Assembly (NCBI GenBank): GCA_010027295.1
Contig: RGVM01000082.1
Location: 1-8,611 of the forward strand
From: Chitinophagia bacterium
Lineage (GTDB): Bacteria > Bacteroidota > Bacteroidia > Chitinophagales > Chitinophagaceae
Length of the DNA stretch: 8,611 nucleotides
Direction of reading: 5' to 3'
Part shown: one piece after another, positions 1-5,685 of the stretch
How positions within the stretch are numbered: position 1 is the first letter of the stretch
Layout of the letters: the number at the start of each line of letters is the position of its first letter
Notes under the pieces: generated by a model
What the model was told of the DNA's origin: nothing
Seen by the model: the letters and a program-made list of their open reading frames with translations, nothing else
Databases searched by the model: none
Program-made: the position numbers and the translations under genes

Positions 1-378
1 GTAGAGGGTATTGGGGATGTCGTCGATAGCGAAGCGGAGAAGGGAGATCCCCAGGGTCCTGCCCGCCTGTGTTGTCGGCAGGGCCAACGCAGTATAATCA
101 TACTTGCCGATGCCGGCGAAATAGTCGGCATGCATCAGGTGCAGGATGGGCATGTCGCGCACCCGGGCCAGGCCGGCCGGATTCCAGTAGCCCGCCGTCC
201 CGTCGGCCACGGATGCCACCTGCGCCCCACCCATGGCGAGGCCACGGGCTCCCGCACCGATGTTTAGGAACTCGTTGGAATACTTGCGGAACTGCGCAAC
301 TACCCGGAAGGGGATCAGGGCCGTCAGCAGGCAGGCACAGGCCGCAAGGGTCCTAATGGATCGGTTCTTCGGTGGCAT
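1..378 (-). CDS. PorV/PorQ-family outer membrane protein, N-terminal part (runs off window)
   Basis: Reading the minus strand from the ATG at 378-376 gives 126 codons without a stop to the window edge, so only the N-terminus is present. Residues 1-28 look like a signal peptide: basic start (KNRSIR), hydrophobic stretch and a probable cleavage after VVA. Residues 37-52 (EFLNIGAGARGLAMGG) and 64-71 (YWNPAGLA) are the glycine-rich opening typical of PorV/PorQ-type beta-barrels, and DDIPNT at 119-124 fits the same family. Family knowledge: these are Bacteroidota outer-membrane barrels; PorV works in type IX secretion, but many paralogues have no known role. Which paralogue this is cannot be decided from the N-terminus. 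It is divergent from tyrS. No Shine-Dalgarno sequence precedes the start, as is usual in this phylum. Confidence 0.78.
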   Translation of the reverse strand, partial: MPPKNRSIRTLAACACLLTALIPFRVVAQFRKYSNEFLNIGAGARGLAMGGAQVASVADGTAGYWNPAGLARVRDMPILHLMHADYFAGIGKYDYTALALPTTQAGRTLGISLLRFAIDDIPNTLY

Positions 379-389
379 GGATGATATCG

Positions 390-404
390 TCCGGATTGTC
401 CGGA
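390..404. repeat. Short inverted repeat in the leader of the PorV/PorQ-like gene
   Basis: TCCGGA, a 3-base spacer TTG, then TCCGGA again. Each half is itself palindromic, so the pair can form a 6-bp hairpin with a 3-base loop. It lies 11 bases upstream of the start codon of the minus-strand gene, between that start and the weak promoter-like box at 410-417. It could be a leader hairpin or a small operator; it could also be chance. Confidence 0.35.
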
Positions 405-409
405 GGAGG

Positions 410-417
410 TAAAAGTA
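410..417 (-). promoter_or_regulatory. Weak -7-like box for the PorV/PorQ-like gene
   Basis: On the minus strand this reads TACTTTTA, which matches TAnnTTTG at all but the last base. It lies about 30 bases upstream of the start codon. No TTTG-like -33 element is visible at the expected distance, so this is only a candidate. Confidence 0.3.
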
Positions 418-519
418 CGTATTCAGGCCCTCACGCTCCTGTCGGGACACCCCGTCGCGACTGCTGAAAAAACGATGCGGCCGCGGCCTTATTGCCCGGA
501 TAGCCACGCCTTTCCTTCC

Positions 520-527
520 TACATTTG
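520..527 (+). promoter_or_regulatory. Bacteroidota-type -7 promoter box of tyrS
   Basis: TACATTTG matches TAnnTTTG exactly and lies 15 bases before the ATG at 543. Transcription would then begin around 532-535 and leave a leader of only about 10 bases. The nearest TTG-containing -33 candidate (ATTG at 491-494) is 25 bases upstream, longer than the usual spacing, so the -33 element is weak or absent. The TTG at 525-527 that could be read as an upstream start codon is the end of this box. Confidence 0.55.
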
Positions 528-542
528 CTCGAAATCGAACAT

Positions 543-1826
543 ATGGACCTCGTCGAGGAACTCGGCTGGCGCGGCATGCTGCAGGACATAACCCCGGGGA
601 CCCGGGAACAGCTGTCGCGGGAGATGACCACTGGCTACGTGGGTTTCGACCCCACGGCCGACAGCCTGCACATTGGCAGCCTCGTACCGATCCTACTGCT
701 ACTGCACCTGCAACGTGCCGGCCACCGTCCCATCGCCCTCGTGGGTGGCGCCACCGGCATGGTGGGCGACCCCAGCGGCAAGAGCGAGGAGAGGAACCTC
801 CTCGACGAAGCCACCCTCCTGCGCAATGTGGCGGGTATACGCGCCCAGCTCGAACGTTTCCTCGACTTTAACCCCGAGAGGCCCAATGCGGCAATCATGG
901 CCAATAACTACGACTGGTTCCGTGACATGGGCTTCATCACCTTCCTCCGAGACGTCGGCAAGCACATCACCGTCAATTATATGATGTCCAAAGACAGTGT
1001 ACGGAAACGTATCGATGGAGAGACGGGCATCAGCTATACCGAGTTTGCCTACCAGCTCATGCAGGGCTACGACTTCTACTGGCTCCACACGCACCACCAG
1101 TGCAAGCTGCAGATGGGTGGCAGCGACCAGTGGGGAAACATCACGACCGGCATCGAACTGGTCCGTCGCAAGGCAGGTGGAGAGGCATTCGCCCTCACCT
1201 GCCCCCTCGTCACCAAGGCCGACGGAGGCAAGTTCGGCAAGACGGAGAAGGGCAATGTCTGGCTGGACCCCGCCCGAACCAGTCCCTATCAGTTCTACCA
1301 ATTCTGGCTGAATGCGGCCGATGCCGACGCAGAAAAGTGGATACGCTGCTTCACCCTGCTCCCCAAGGAGGAGATTGAGTCCCTCACGGCCTCCCATCTG
1401 TCAGACCCATCCGCCCGCATCCTCCAGCGACGGCTGGCCCAAGAAGTAACGGTTTTCGTGCACGGCGAAGCCGAATTTGAAACGGCGAGGTCCACTACGG
1501 AGAAACTGTTCTCCGAAGACCCCGTCGCCGCCCTGCGCAACATGGACGAGTCGGAAATCCTCGCCTCCATGGAGGGCGTCCCCACTCACCGTGTGGAAGC
1601 CGCCACCCTGGCCGCAGGAATCGATATCGTCAGCCTCCTCGCCCTGTCGGGTATCTTCCCCAGCAAGGGGGAGGCCCGCAAGACCATCCAGGGTGGAGGC
1701 GTCAGCCTCAACAGGGAGAAGGTCGCCGATGTGGGTCAGACGGTAAATGCCACCGGTCTGCTGGCAGGGAAATACCTACTGGTGTCCAAAGGGAAGAAGA
1801 ACCACTACCTTCTCATCATGGAATGA
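543..1826 (+). CDS. tyrS: Tyrosyl-tRNA synthetase
   Basis: A class Ic aminoacyl-tRNA synthetase that charges tRNA-Tyr with tyrosine using ATP; cytoplasmic and essential. In the 427-residue protein the HIGH-type signature is HIGS at 43-46. The tyrosine-binding segment YTEFAYQLMQGYDF is at 165-178, GGSDQWGNI is at 192-200, and the KMSKS-type loop is KFGKT at 230-234. An S4 RNA-binding domain occupies roughly 360-427 (SKGEARKTIQGGGVSLN). Length and domain order match the usual bacterial enzyme. I chose the ATG at 543 because the protein then begins MDLVEELGWRGML, as expected for the family; an in-frame TTG at 525 falls inside a promoter box. It appears monocistronic: divergent from the PorV/PorQ-like gene and followed by a terminator-like hairpin. 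Confidence 0.97.
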   Translation: MDLVEELGWRGMLQDITPGTREQLSREMTTGYVGFDPTADSLHIGSLVPILLLLHLQRAGHRPIALVGGATGMVGDPSGKSEERNLLDEATLLRNVAGIRAQLERFLDFNPERPNAAIMANNYDWFRDMGFITFLRDVGKHITVNYMMSKDSVRKRIDGETGISYTEFAYQLMQGYDFYWLHTHHQCKLQMGGSDQWGNITTGIELVRRKAGGEAFALTCPLVTKADGGKFGKTEKGNVWLDPARTSPYQFYQFWLNAADADAEKWIRCFTLLPKEEIESLTASHLSDPSARILQRRLAQEVTVFVHGEAEFETARSTTEKLFSEDPVAALRNMDESEILASMEGVPTHRVEAATLAAGIDIVSLLALSGIFPSKGEARKTIQGGGVSLNREKVADVGQTVNATGLLAGKYLLVSKGKKNHYLLIME

Positions 1827-1837
1827 CCCGTGACGCC

Positions 1838-1888
1838 AATCGTCCATTAGCAGCTGCTGCAGGGCAATTTGGGGGGAAATGGACGATT
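1838..1888. terminator. 11-bp inverted repeat after tyrS, probable terminator
   Basis: AATCGTCCATT at 1838-1848 pairs perfectly with AATGGACGATT at 1878-1888, starting 12 bases after the tyrS stop. The 29-base loop holds a small inner stem (GCAG at 1850-1853 with CTGC at 1857-1860). The 3' side is followed by a moderately T-rich TTTCCTATCTTT rather than a clean T run, so termination strength is uncertain. The TTTG at 1868-1871, the -33 element of the downstream promoter, lies inside the loop. Confidence 0.6.
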
Positions 1889-1899
1889 TCCTATCTTTG
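1868..1899 (+). promoter_or_regulatory. Bacteroidota-type promoter for the tRNA-Gln locus
   Basis: TTTG at 1868-1871, a 20-base spacer, and TATCTTTG at 1892-1899. Both elements and their spacing agree with the Bacteroidota housekeeping consensus TTTG...TAnnTTTG. The predicted transcription start is about 1905, roughly 13 bases before the tRNA-like sequence. This is the best-formed promoter in the window. Confidence 0.75.
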
Positions 1900-1917
1900 C
1901 AGTCCCGAAAGGGAAGG

Positions 1918-1971
1918 TGCCCGATAGTATAATGGTAGTACGACAGATTTTGGTTCTGTTTGTCTTGGTTC
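1918..1971 (+). pseudogene. tRNA-Gln(TTG), 3'-truncated within the T-loop
   Basis: The 5' three quarters of a glutamine tRNA are clear. The acceptor 5' strand is TGCCCGA (1918-1924), followed by positions 8-9 TA and a D-stem GTAT/GTAC (1927-1930 with 1938-1941) around the loop AATGGTA. The anticodon stem ACAGA/TCTGT (1943-1947 with 1955-1959) is perfect and encloses the loop TTTTGGT with anticodon TTG. The T-stem 5' strand is CTTGG (1964-1968) and the T-loop starts TTC (1969-1971). After that the sequence is CCGCCAC and seven Ts. The expected CCAAG T-stem partner and TCGGGCA acceptor partner are missing here, and I did not find them together elsewhere in the window. As written it cannot form a mature tRNA. 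Alternatives are an assembly or sequencing error, a recombined remnant, or a tRNA-like small RNA. Confidence 0.7.
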
Positions 1972-1985
1972 CCGCCACTTTTTTT

Positions 1986-2142
1986 CATGTTACGCCTTAC
2001 CCCTAAATCCTCGGGACCTCGTAGCTCAGGACATGTTTTGAAATTCCAGCGATTATGCTCTCATAGCTCCCTACGTCTTACAGGGCAGTAATTACAAGCT
2101 GTTGGACGTTTAGACGATATGGATGTGGCATCCTTCATAAAC
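1986..2142. other. Intergenic stretch with no recognisable gene
   Basis: These 157 bases follow the T-run (1979-1985) after the truncated tRNA and end at the stop codon of the SGNH hydrolase. I see no credible reading frame. A weak 5-bp hairpin, GGATG-TGG-CATCC at 2121-2133, is the only candidate terminator for the minus-strand gene and has no T run. The stretch is less GC-rich by eye than the flanking genes. Confidence 0.5.
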
Positions 2143-3231
2143 TCACGGCAGGAAGGGTCTCCCATCTGTCCCCGGCAGGTTTTGTCGTAAGGCAGAGTCC
2201 AGCGAACGATAGATGAATGCATGCCCGGCCTTTGTCCAGTGGACATCCTTCTCGATGAAGTATTCGGAGAGCACCTTCTCGTTGCCGATGCGACGGCATT
2301 CCCGCTCGAAGGCGTCAAAGAGGTTCACGAAGGCAATTCCATGCCTGGCGCAGAAGGCCGACCAGTGTTCTGTCTGCCGATTGCGGAAGGAGCTGTTTCG
2401 GATGTGGTTGGGCCAGGGGTACACTACCAGGGCCATCCTCCTACCTAAGGACCTTTGCATAGTCACAACCGTGTCCATGTTGGCAGTCGCACTCTCCAGG
2501 CCCATCCTGCCCCATTCTTCGAAGACCTTGTCGTTGTCGGTCCACTTGTCGCGCTCTTCGCTGGACTTGAACTCTCGACCCACGATGCGCTTGTAGGTGT
2601 CCCTCTTGCTGGCCACCCACTGCAATGCCCGGAAGATCAGGGAATGGGAGCGCAGCCACTGGATGGTCTTGTATAAAGGCCGCTTCCGGGTATCGACGAG
2701 TTGTTCCCGCCCGCCATAGACCAGCTCGTCCTGGATGTCTGAAATGTCAAGGCAGAGGATAAGATCATCGTACTCCAACCCCCTACGGTGGAAGTAGCGT
2801 AGTTTTTGCTTGTATAGTTTGGGGGAATAGGAAACGACACCCAAGTTGACCATCTCCCGCTCCGGGTAGGCCTTGTCGAAGAGACCGACGAAGGTTTGGT
2901 CGTACTCGATCCCGACGCCTTCTGTGAAGGAATCGCCCAGCCAGACGGTCCTAGGACCATGCTTGGTCAGTTCCGTACGCTTCCCCGGCCTGTTTTTAAA
3001 GGCGAGGTTGTCGGTTGTCATGCGGTAGAACCCGTCCCAATAGGCCCTTCCATCGAAGTTGGGCCTGAGTCCGTGATGGAAGGCCGAATCCCAGGTACGG
3101 AAGGCTTTCTCCGTGCTTTCAATCATGGCTCTCTTGGGGTCGGGCTTCAGGGATGCGGAATAGACCATCCCGAGGACCACGTCCAGGATGAGAAGCACCA
3201 ACAGGTTGATGGCTATGGTTTTCTTACTCAT
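2143..3231 (-). CDS. Membrane-anchored SGNH-hydrolase-like protein (AlgX/DHHW-like motif)
   Basis: A 362-residue protein of unknown substrate. Residues 5-22 (TIAINLLVLLILDVVLGM) form an uncleaved-looking N-terminal membrane helix, so the rest probably lies in the periplasm. The SGNH block I is WLGDSFTEGVG, with Ser101 as candidate nucleophile. G131 in VNLGVVSYSP fits block II. The C-terminal catalytic pair is Asp329/His331 in KDVHWTKAGH. That D-x-H-W-T spacing resembles AlgX/AlgJ-type and related acyltransferase or esterase folds, rather than the D-x-x-H-P of ordinary GDSL enzymes. The usual block III asparagine is not evident; the nearby segment is LDISDIQDE. By analogy it may add or remove acetyl groups on an exported polysaccharide, but this is inference. 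It stands alone, with no co-directional neighbour in the window. Confidence 0.8.
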   Translation of the reverse strand: MSKKTIAINLLVLLILDVVLGMVYSASLKPDPKRAMIESTEKAFRTWDSAFHHGLRPNFDGRAYWDGFYRMTTDNLAFKNRPGKRTELTKHGPRTVWLGDSFTEGVGIEYDQTFVGLFDKAYPEREMVNLGVVSYSPKLYKQKLRYFHRRGLEYDDLILCLDISDIQDELVYGGREQLVDTRKRPLYKTIQWLRSHSLIFRALQWVASKRDTYKRIVGREFKSSEERDKWTDNDKVFEEWGRMGLESATANMDTVVTMQRSLGRRMALVVYPWPNHIRNSSFRNRQTEHWSAFCARHGIAFVNLFDAFERECRRIGNEKVLSEYFIEKDVHWTKAGHAFIYRSLDSALRQNLPGTDGRPFLP

Positions 3232-3443
3232 GAAATACGTTGTTTCAGATACGGCCCCATCCCGTCAGAGCCTCCCTCCGCAGAGGTGGTAAAGTACATC
3301 GAACGAGGTAAAAACGAAAGAGACCCCGCTTTCAGTATCTGCGGACGATCGTAAATTCCAAGTCCTTCGGAAACAGTCGGAATGAGGAGATGCCGTATAT
3401 TCACTCACACATCATCAAAAATATACCCACTCAACCGACAGAC
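3232..3443. promoter_or_regulatory. Divergent intergenic region between SGNH hydrolase and fucosidase
   Basis: This 212-base gap should carry promoters for both flanking genes, but neither is a clean match. On the minus strand TACTTTAC ends a candidate TTTC-19-TACTTTAC about 60 bases before the SGNH start. On the plus strand TTTC at 3330-3333, 18 bases, then TAAATTCC at 3352-3359 is a possible fucosidase promoter with a leader of about 80 bases. Both deviate from TTTG/TAnnTTTG, so regulation by an activator or alternative sigma factor is possible. An in-frame ATG at 3390 lies upstream of the preferred fucosidase start. Confidence 0.3.
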
Positions 3444-4781
3444 ATGAAACTCGCTGTGACACTGATCCTCTGCGCGCTGCTATCCCTAACCCAGGCGCAG
3501 ACCGACTTCATGAAGGAATCTGCCTCCAACCGGGATGCCCGCATGTCGTGGTGGCGCGACGCCACCTTTGGCATGTTCATCCACTGGGGCGCCTACGCAG
3601 TGCCCGCCGGCATCCACAACGGAAAGGATGTCAAGGGCATAGGGGAATGGATCATGCACAATGGCAAGATCCCCATCCCCGAGTACGAGGCGTACGTGAA
3701 GCAGTTTAATCCCACCTCCTTCGACGCGAAGGAATGGGTGCGCATCGCCAAGGACGCCGGTATGAAGTACATCGTGATCACGTCCAAGCATCACGACGGA
3801 TTCTGCCTCTGGGACAGCAAGGTCACCCAGTACGACATCATGGACGCCGCGCCATTCAAACGCGACATCCTTCAAGAACTGGCCGACGCCTGCAAAGGTT
3901 CCGGCGTGAGGCTCTGCTTCTACCACTCCATCATGGACTGGCACCAGCCCGACGCCGAGAGCAAGAAGGGATACGCCCACCAGAACACCCCCAACCCCGA
4001 CTGGGCCCGCTACCGCGAGACCTACCTCAAGCCCCAGCTGGCGGAACTGATTGCCAAATATGATCCCGGCGTACTATGGTTCGACGGGGAATGGGTGCCG
4101 GAATGGACCGAGGACCAGGGTAAGGACCTGTACAACTATCTCCGCAGCCTCAAACCCGACCTCATCATCAACAACCGTGTGGGCAAGGGCCGCTCCGGTA
4201 TGCAGGGGATGAATAAGTACAAGGATGCCGCCGGCGACTTCGGTACGCCCGAGCAGGAGATCCTGGAAGGCACTTCCGATTCCGACTGGGAGAGCTGCAT
4301 GACCATGAACGACACATGGGGCTTCAAGCGGGACGACCACAACTGGAAATCGGCGAAGGTTCTCATCGACAACCTGGTGGACATCGCCGCCAAGGGCGGA
4401 AACTACCTGCTCAACGTGGGCCCCACGGCCGGTGGCCTCATACCCGCCCCAAGCGTGGAACGCCTCAAGGCCATGGGAGACTGGTTGCGCATTAACGGCG
4501 AGGCCATCTATGCCACCCACTCCCGCAAACAGTACCGCGAGGGGGAGAACGTCAAGTTCACCGTGAGCAAGGACGGCGCCTACACCTACGCGATCATCAA
4601 CGCAAAGCCGGGCGAGACGGTGTCGCTATCGTCCGTGCAACCGGCCACTGGCTCCCGTATCCGCATGCTCGGTTCAAAGAAACGCATCTCATGGTCCTCG
4701 GAGAACGGAAGGACGAACCTGACACTGCCTTCTAAACTGCCCTCCGAATACGCGGTGACGCTGAAGATTCAGAACGGATAG
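3444..4781 (+). CDS. Secreted GH29 alpha-L-fucosidase
   Basis: Predicted to hydrolyse terminal alpha-L-fucose from glycans with retention of configuration. The 445-residue protein starts with a signal peptide (MKLAVTLILCALLSLTQA) ending before Q19, which is why I prefer the ATG at 3444 over the in-frame ATG at 3390; the longer form would bury the signal behind 18 polar residues. GH29 hallmarks run in order: WWRDATFGMFIHWGAY (36-51), SKHHDGFCLWDS (114-125), and LWFDGEW (211-217) with candidate nucleophile Asp214. In GTPEQEI (267-273) Glu270 or Glu272 is the likely acid/base, followed by GGNYLLNVGPTAGG (318-331). A small beta-rich C-terminal domain closes the protein, with no carbohydrate-binding module or type IX sorting domain visible. 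The lack of a lipobox suggests periplasmic location. The four-gene catabolic-looking run downstream faces it. Linkage preference cannot be read from sequence. Confidence 0.95.
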   Translation: MKLAVTLILCALLSLTQAQTDFMKESASNRDARMSWWRDATFGMFIHWGAYAVPAGIHNGKDVKGIGEWIMHNGKIPIPEYEAYVKQFNPTSFDAKEWVRIAKDAGMKYIVITSKHHDGFCLWDSKVTQYDIMDAAPFKRDILQELADACKGSGVRLCFYHSIMDWHQPDAESKKGYAHQNTPNPDWARYRETYLKPQLAELIAKYDPGVLWFDGEWVPEWTEDQGKDLYNYLRSLKPDLIINNRVGKGRSGMQGMNKYKDAAGDFGTPEQEILEGTSDSDWESCMTMNDTWGFKRDDHNWKSAKVLIDNLVDIAAKGGNYLLNVGPTAGGLIPAPSVERLKAMGDWLRINGEAIYATHSRKQYREGENVKFTVSKDGAYTYAIINAKPGETVSLSSVQPATGSRIRMLGSKKRISWSSENGRTNLTLPSKLPSEYAVTLKIQNG

Positions 4782-4794
4782 CCCTGCCTGGCAA

Positions 4795-4863
4795 CCTGTG
4801 CAGGAACTTATGAGAAGGCCCGATGCCCCCATTAACCGGACATCGGGCCTTCCGCTGCACAGG
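4795..4863. terminator. Nested inverted repeat between convergent genes, probable bidirectional terminator
   Basis: An inner perfect 12-bp stem, GAAGGCCCGATG (4814-4825) with CATCGGGCCTTC (4841-4852), encloses a 15-base loop. An outer perfect 9-bp stem, CCTGTGCAG (4795-4803) with CTGCACAGG (4855-4863), encloses the inner one. It fills most of the 90-base gap between the stops of the fucosidase and the short-chain dehydrogenase, so it can serve both strands. There is no T run on either side, so it may work with Rho, or as an RNA-stabilising 3' structure. Confidence 0.75.
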
Positions 4864-4871
4864 AATAGGTA

Positions 4872-5669
4872 TCACCAGCTCGTCCACCCGCCGTCGACCA
4901 TGAGGTTGTGCCCGGTGACGTATGCGGAAGCATTAGAGGCCAGATAGACCATAGCCCCCTTGATGTCGTCCTCCCCGCAGAAGCGCCCAAGCGGAGTGAG
5001 CCCGCGGTAGTTCTCCGTGAACTCGTTCTCGCCGATGCGTTCCGCCACACCGGGACCATAACCACCCGGACTGATGCAGTTGCAGCGTATGCCTTCCCGT
5101 CCGTATCGGTTCGCGACCCACTTGGTGAAACCCACCATCGCCCACTTGTCATACGTGTAGTTGAGGGGACTCGTCATGCCTGTCGAACCATACACCGGGA
5201 AATGGGGACCTACGGCACCCTGGATGGAACCTATGTTGATGATGTTGCCGGAACCCTGCGCAAGCATCCCTGCCACGACCGCCTGCGTGATCAGCATGAG
5301 GCCGGTCGCATTGATTCGCTGGGCCTCCTCCCAACCCTCTCGGGTGAGCTTGTCCAGATCGGCCATGCCGTGCCGCGTGACGGCGTTGTTCACCAGGATG
5401 TCGATTCTTCCAAAATCCCCCACCACGCGGTCCACAAGCGCCCTTATGGAGGCTTCGTCGCCGAGGTCGAGGGACATGCCCACGGCCGACATACCCTCGC
5501 AGGCGAGTCCATCCGCCGCCGCCTGGCAGGCCGCTGCGTCGCGGGATGCGATGACCACGGTGGCACCCGCCTCGGCCAATGCCCGACAGATGGGCCGGCC
5601 GTACAGCCCTGCCCCGCCTGTCACTACGGCGACCCTGCCGTCCAGTCTGAACATATCCAGTGTATGCAT
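4872..5669 (-). CDS. Short-chain dehydrogenase/reductase (SDR)
   Basis: A 265-residue classical SDR, cytoplasmic, expected to oxidise or reduce a hydroxyl/keto group with NAD(P)(H). The nucleotide-binding motif is TGGAGLYG (17-24). After the second beta strand, ASRD (41-44) places Arg43 where NADP-preferring members often have a basic residue. NNA is at 94-96. The catalytic set is Asn120, Ser148 (NIGSIQG), Tyr171 and Lys175 (YTYDK). PGG at 201-203 and VDGGW near the C-terminus complete the fold. It is the last gene of the four-gene minus-strand run, 16 bases after the aldo/keto reductase, and is followed by the nested hairpin. The general look resembles SDRs acting on sugars or sugar acids, including ones found beside surface-sugar genes, but the substrate is not determined. 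An internal Met6 is a possible alternative start. Confidence 0.93.
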   Translation of the reverse strand: MHTLDMFRLDGRVAVVTGGAGLYGRPICRALAEAGATVVIASRDAAACQAAADGLACEGMSAVGMSLDLGDEASIRALVDRVVGDFGRIDILVNNAVTRHGMADLDKLTREGWEEAQRINATGLMLITQAVVAGMLAQGSGNIINIGSIQGAVGPHFPVYGSTGMTSPLNYTYDKWAMVGFTKWVANRYGREGIRCNCISPGGYGPGVAERIGENEFTENYRGLTPLGRFCGEDDIKGAMVYLASNASAYVTGHNLMVDGGWTSW

Positions 5670-5685
5670 GACCGTTTGATTTACG

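Noticed and set aside
699..1397. Open frame of 232 codons on the minus strand inside tyrS
   Set aside because: Antisense to the conserved catalytic core of tyrS; no motif or initiation signal.
1827..1900. Possible T-box or riboswitch linking tyrS and the tRNA
   Set aside because: The structure is downstream of tyrS, not in its leader, and no T-box bulge or specifier loop is visible.
2015..2029. GACCTCGTAGCTCAG, resembling the start and D-arm of a tRNA
   Set aside because: Only the first 15 bases fit. The next bases do not supply the D-stem partner or an anticodon arm, and no promoter precedes it. Chance or a very decayed fragment.
2121..2133. Hairpin GGATG-TGG-CATCC downstream of the SGNH hydrolase as a terminator
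   Set aside because: The stem is only 5 bp with no following T run on the relevant strand; too weak to call.
3444..4781. Type IX secretion sorting domain on the fucosidase, suggested by the nearby PorV/PorQ-like gene
   Set aside because: The C-terminus ends shortly after the small beta domain with no extra Ig-like sorting domain. The same holds for the sialidase-like and GDSL proteins.
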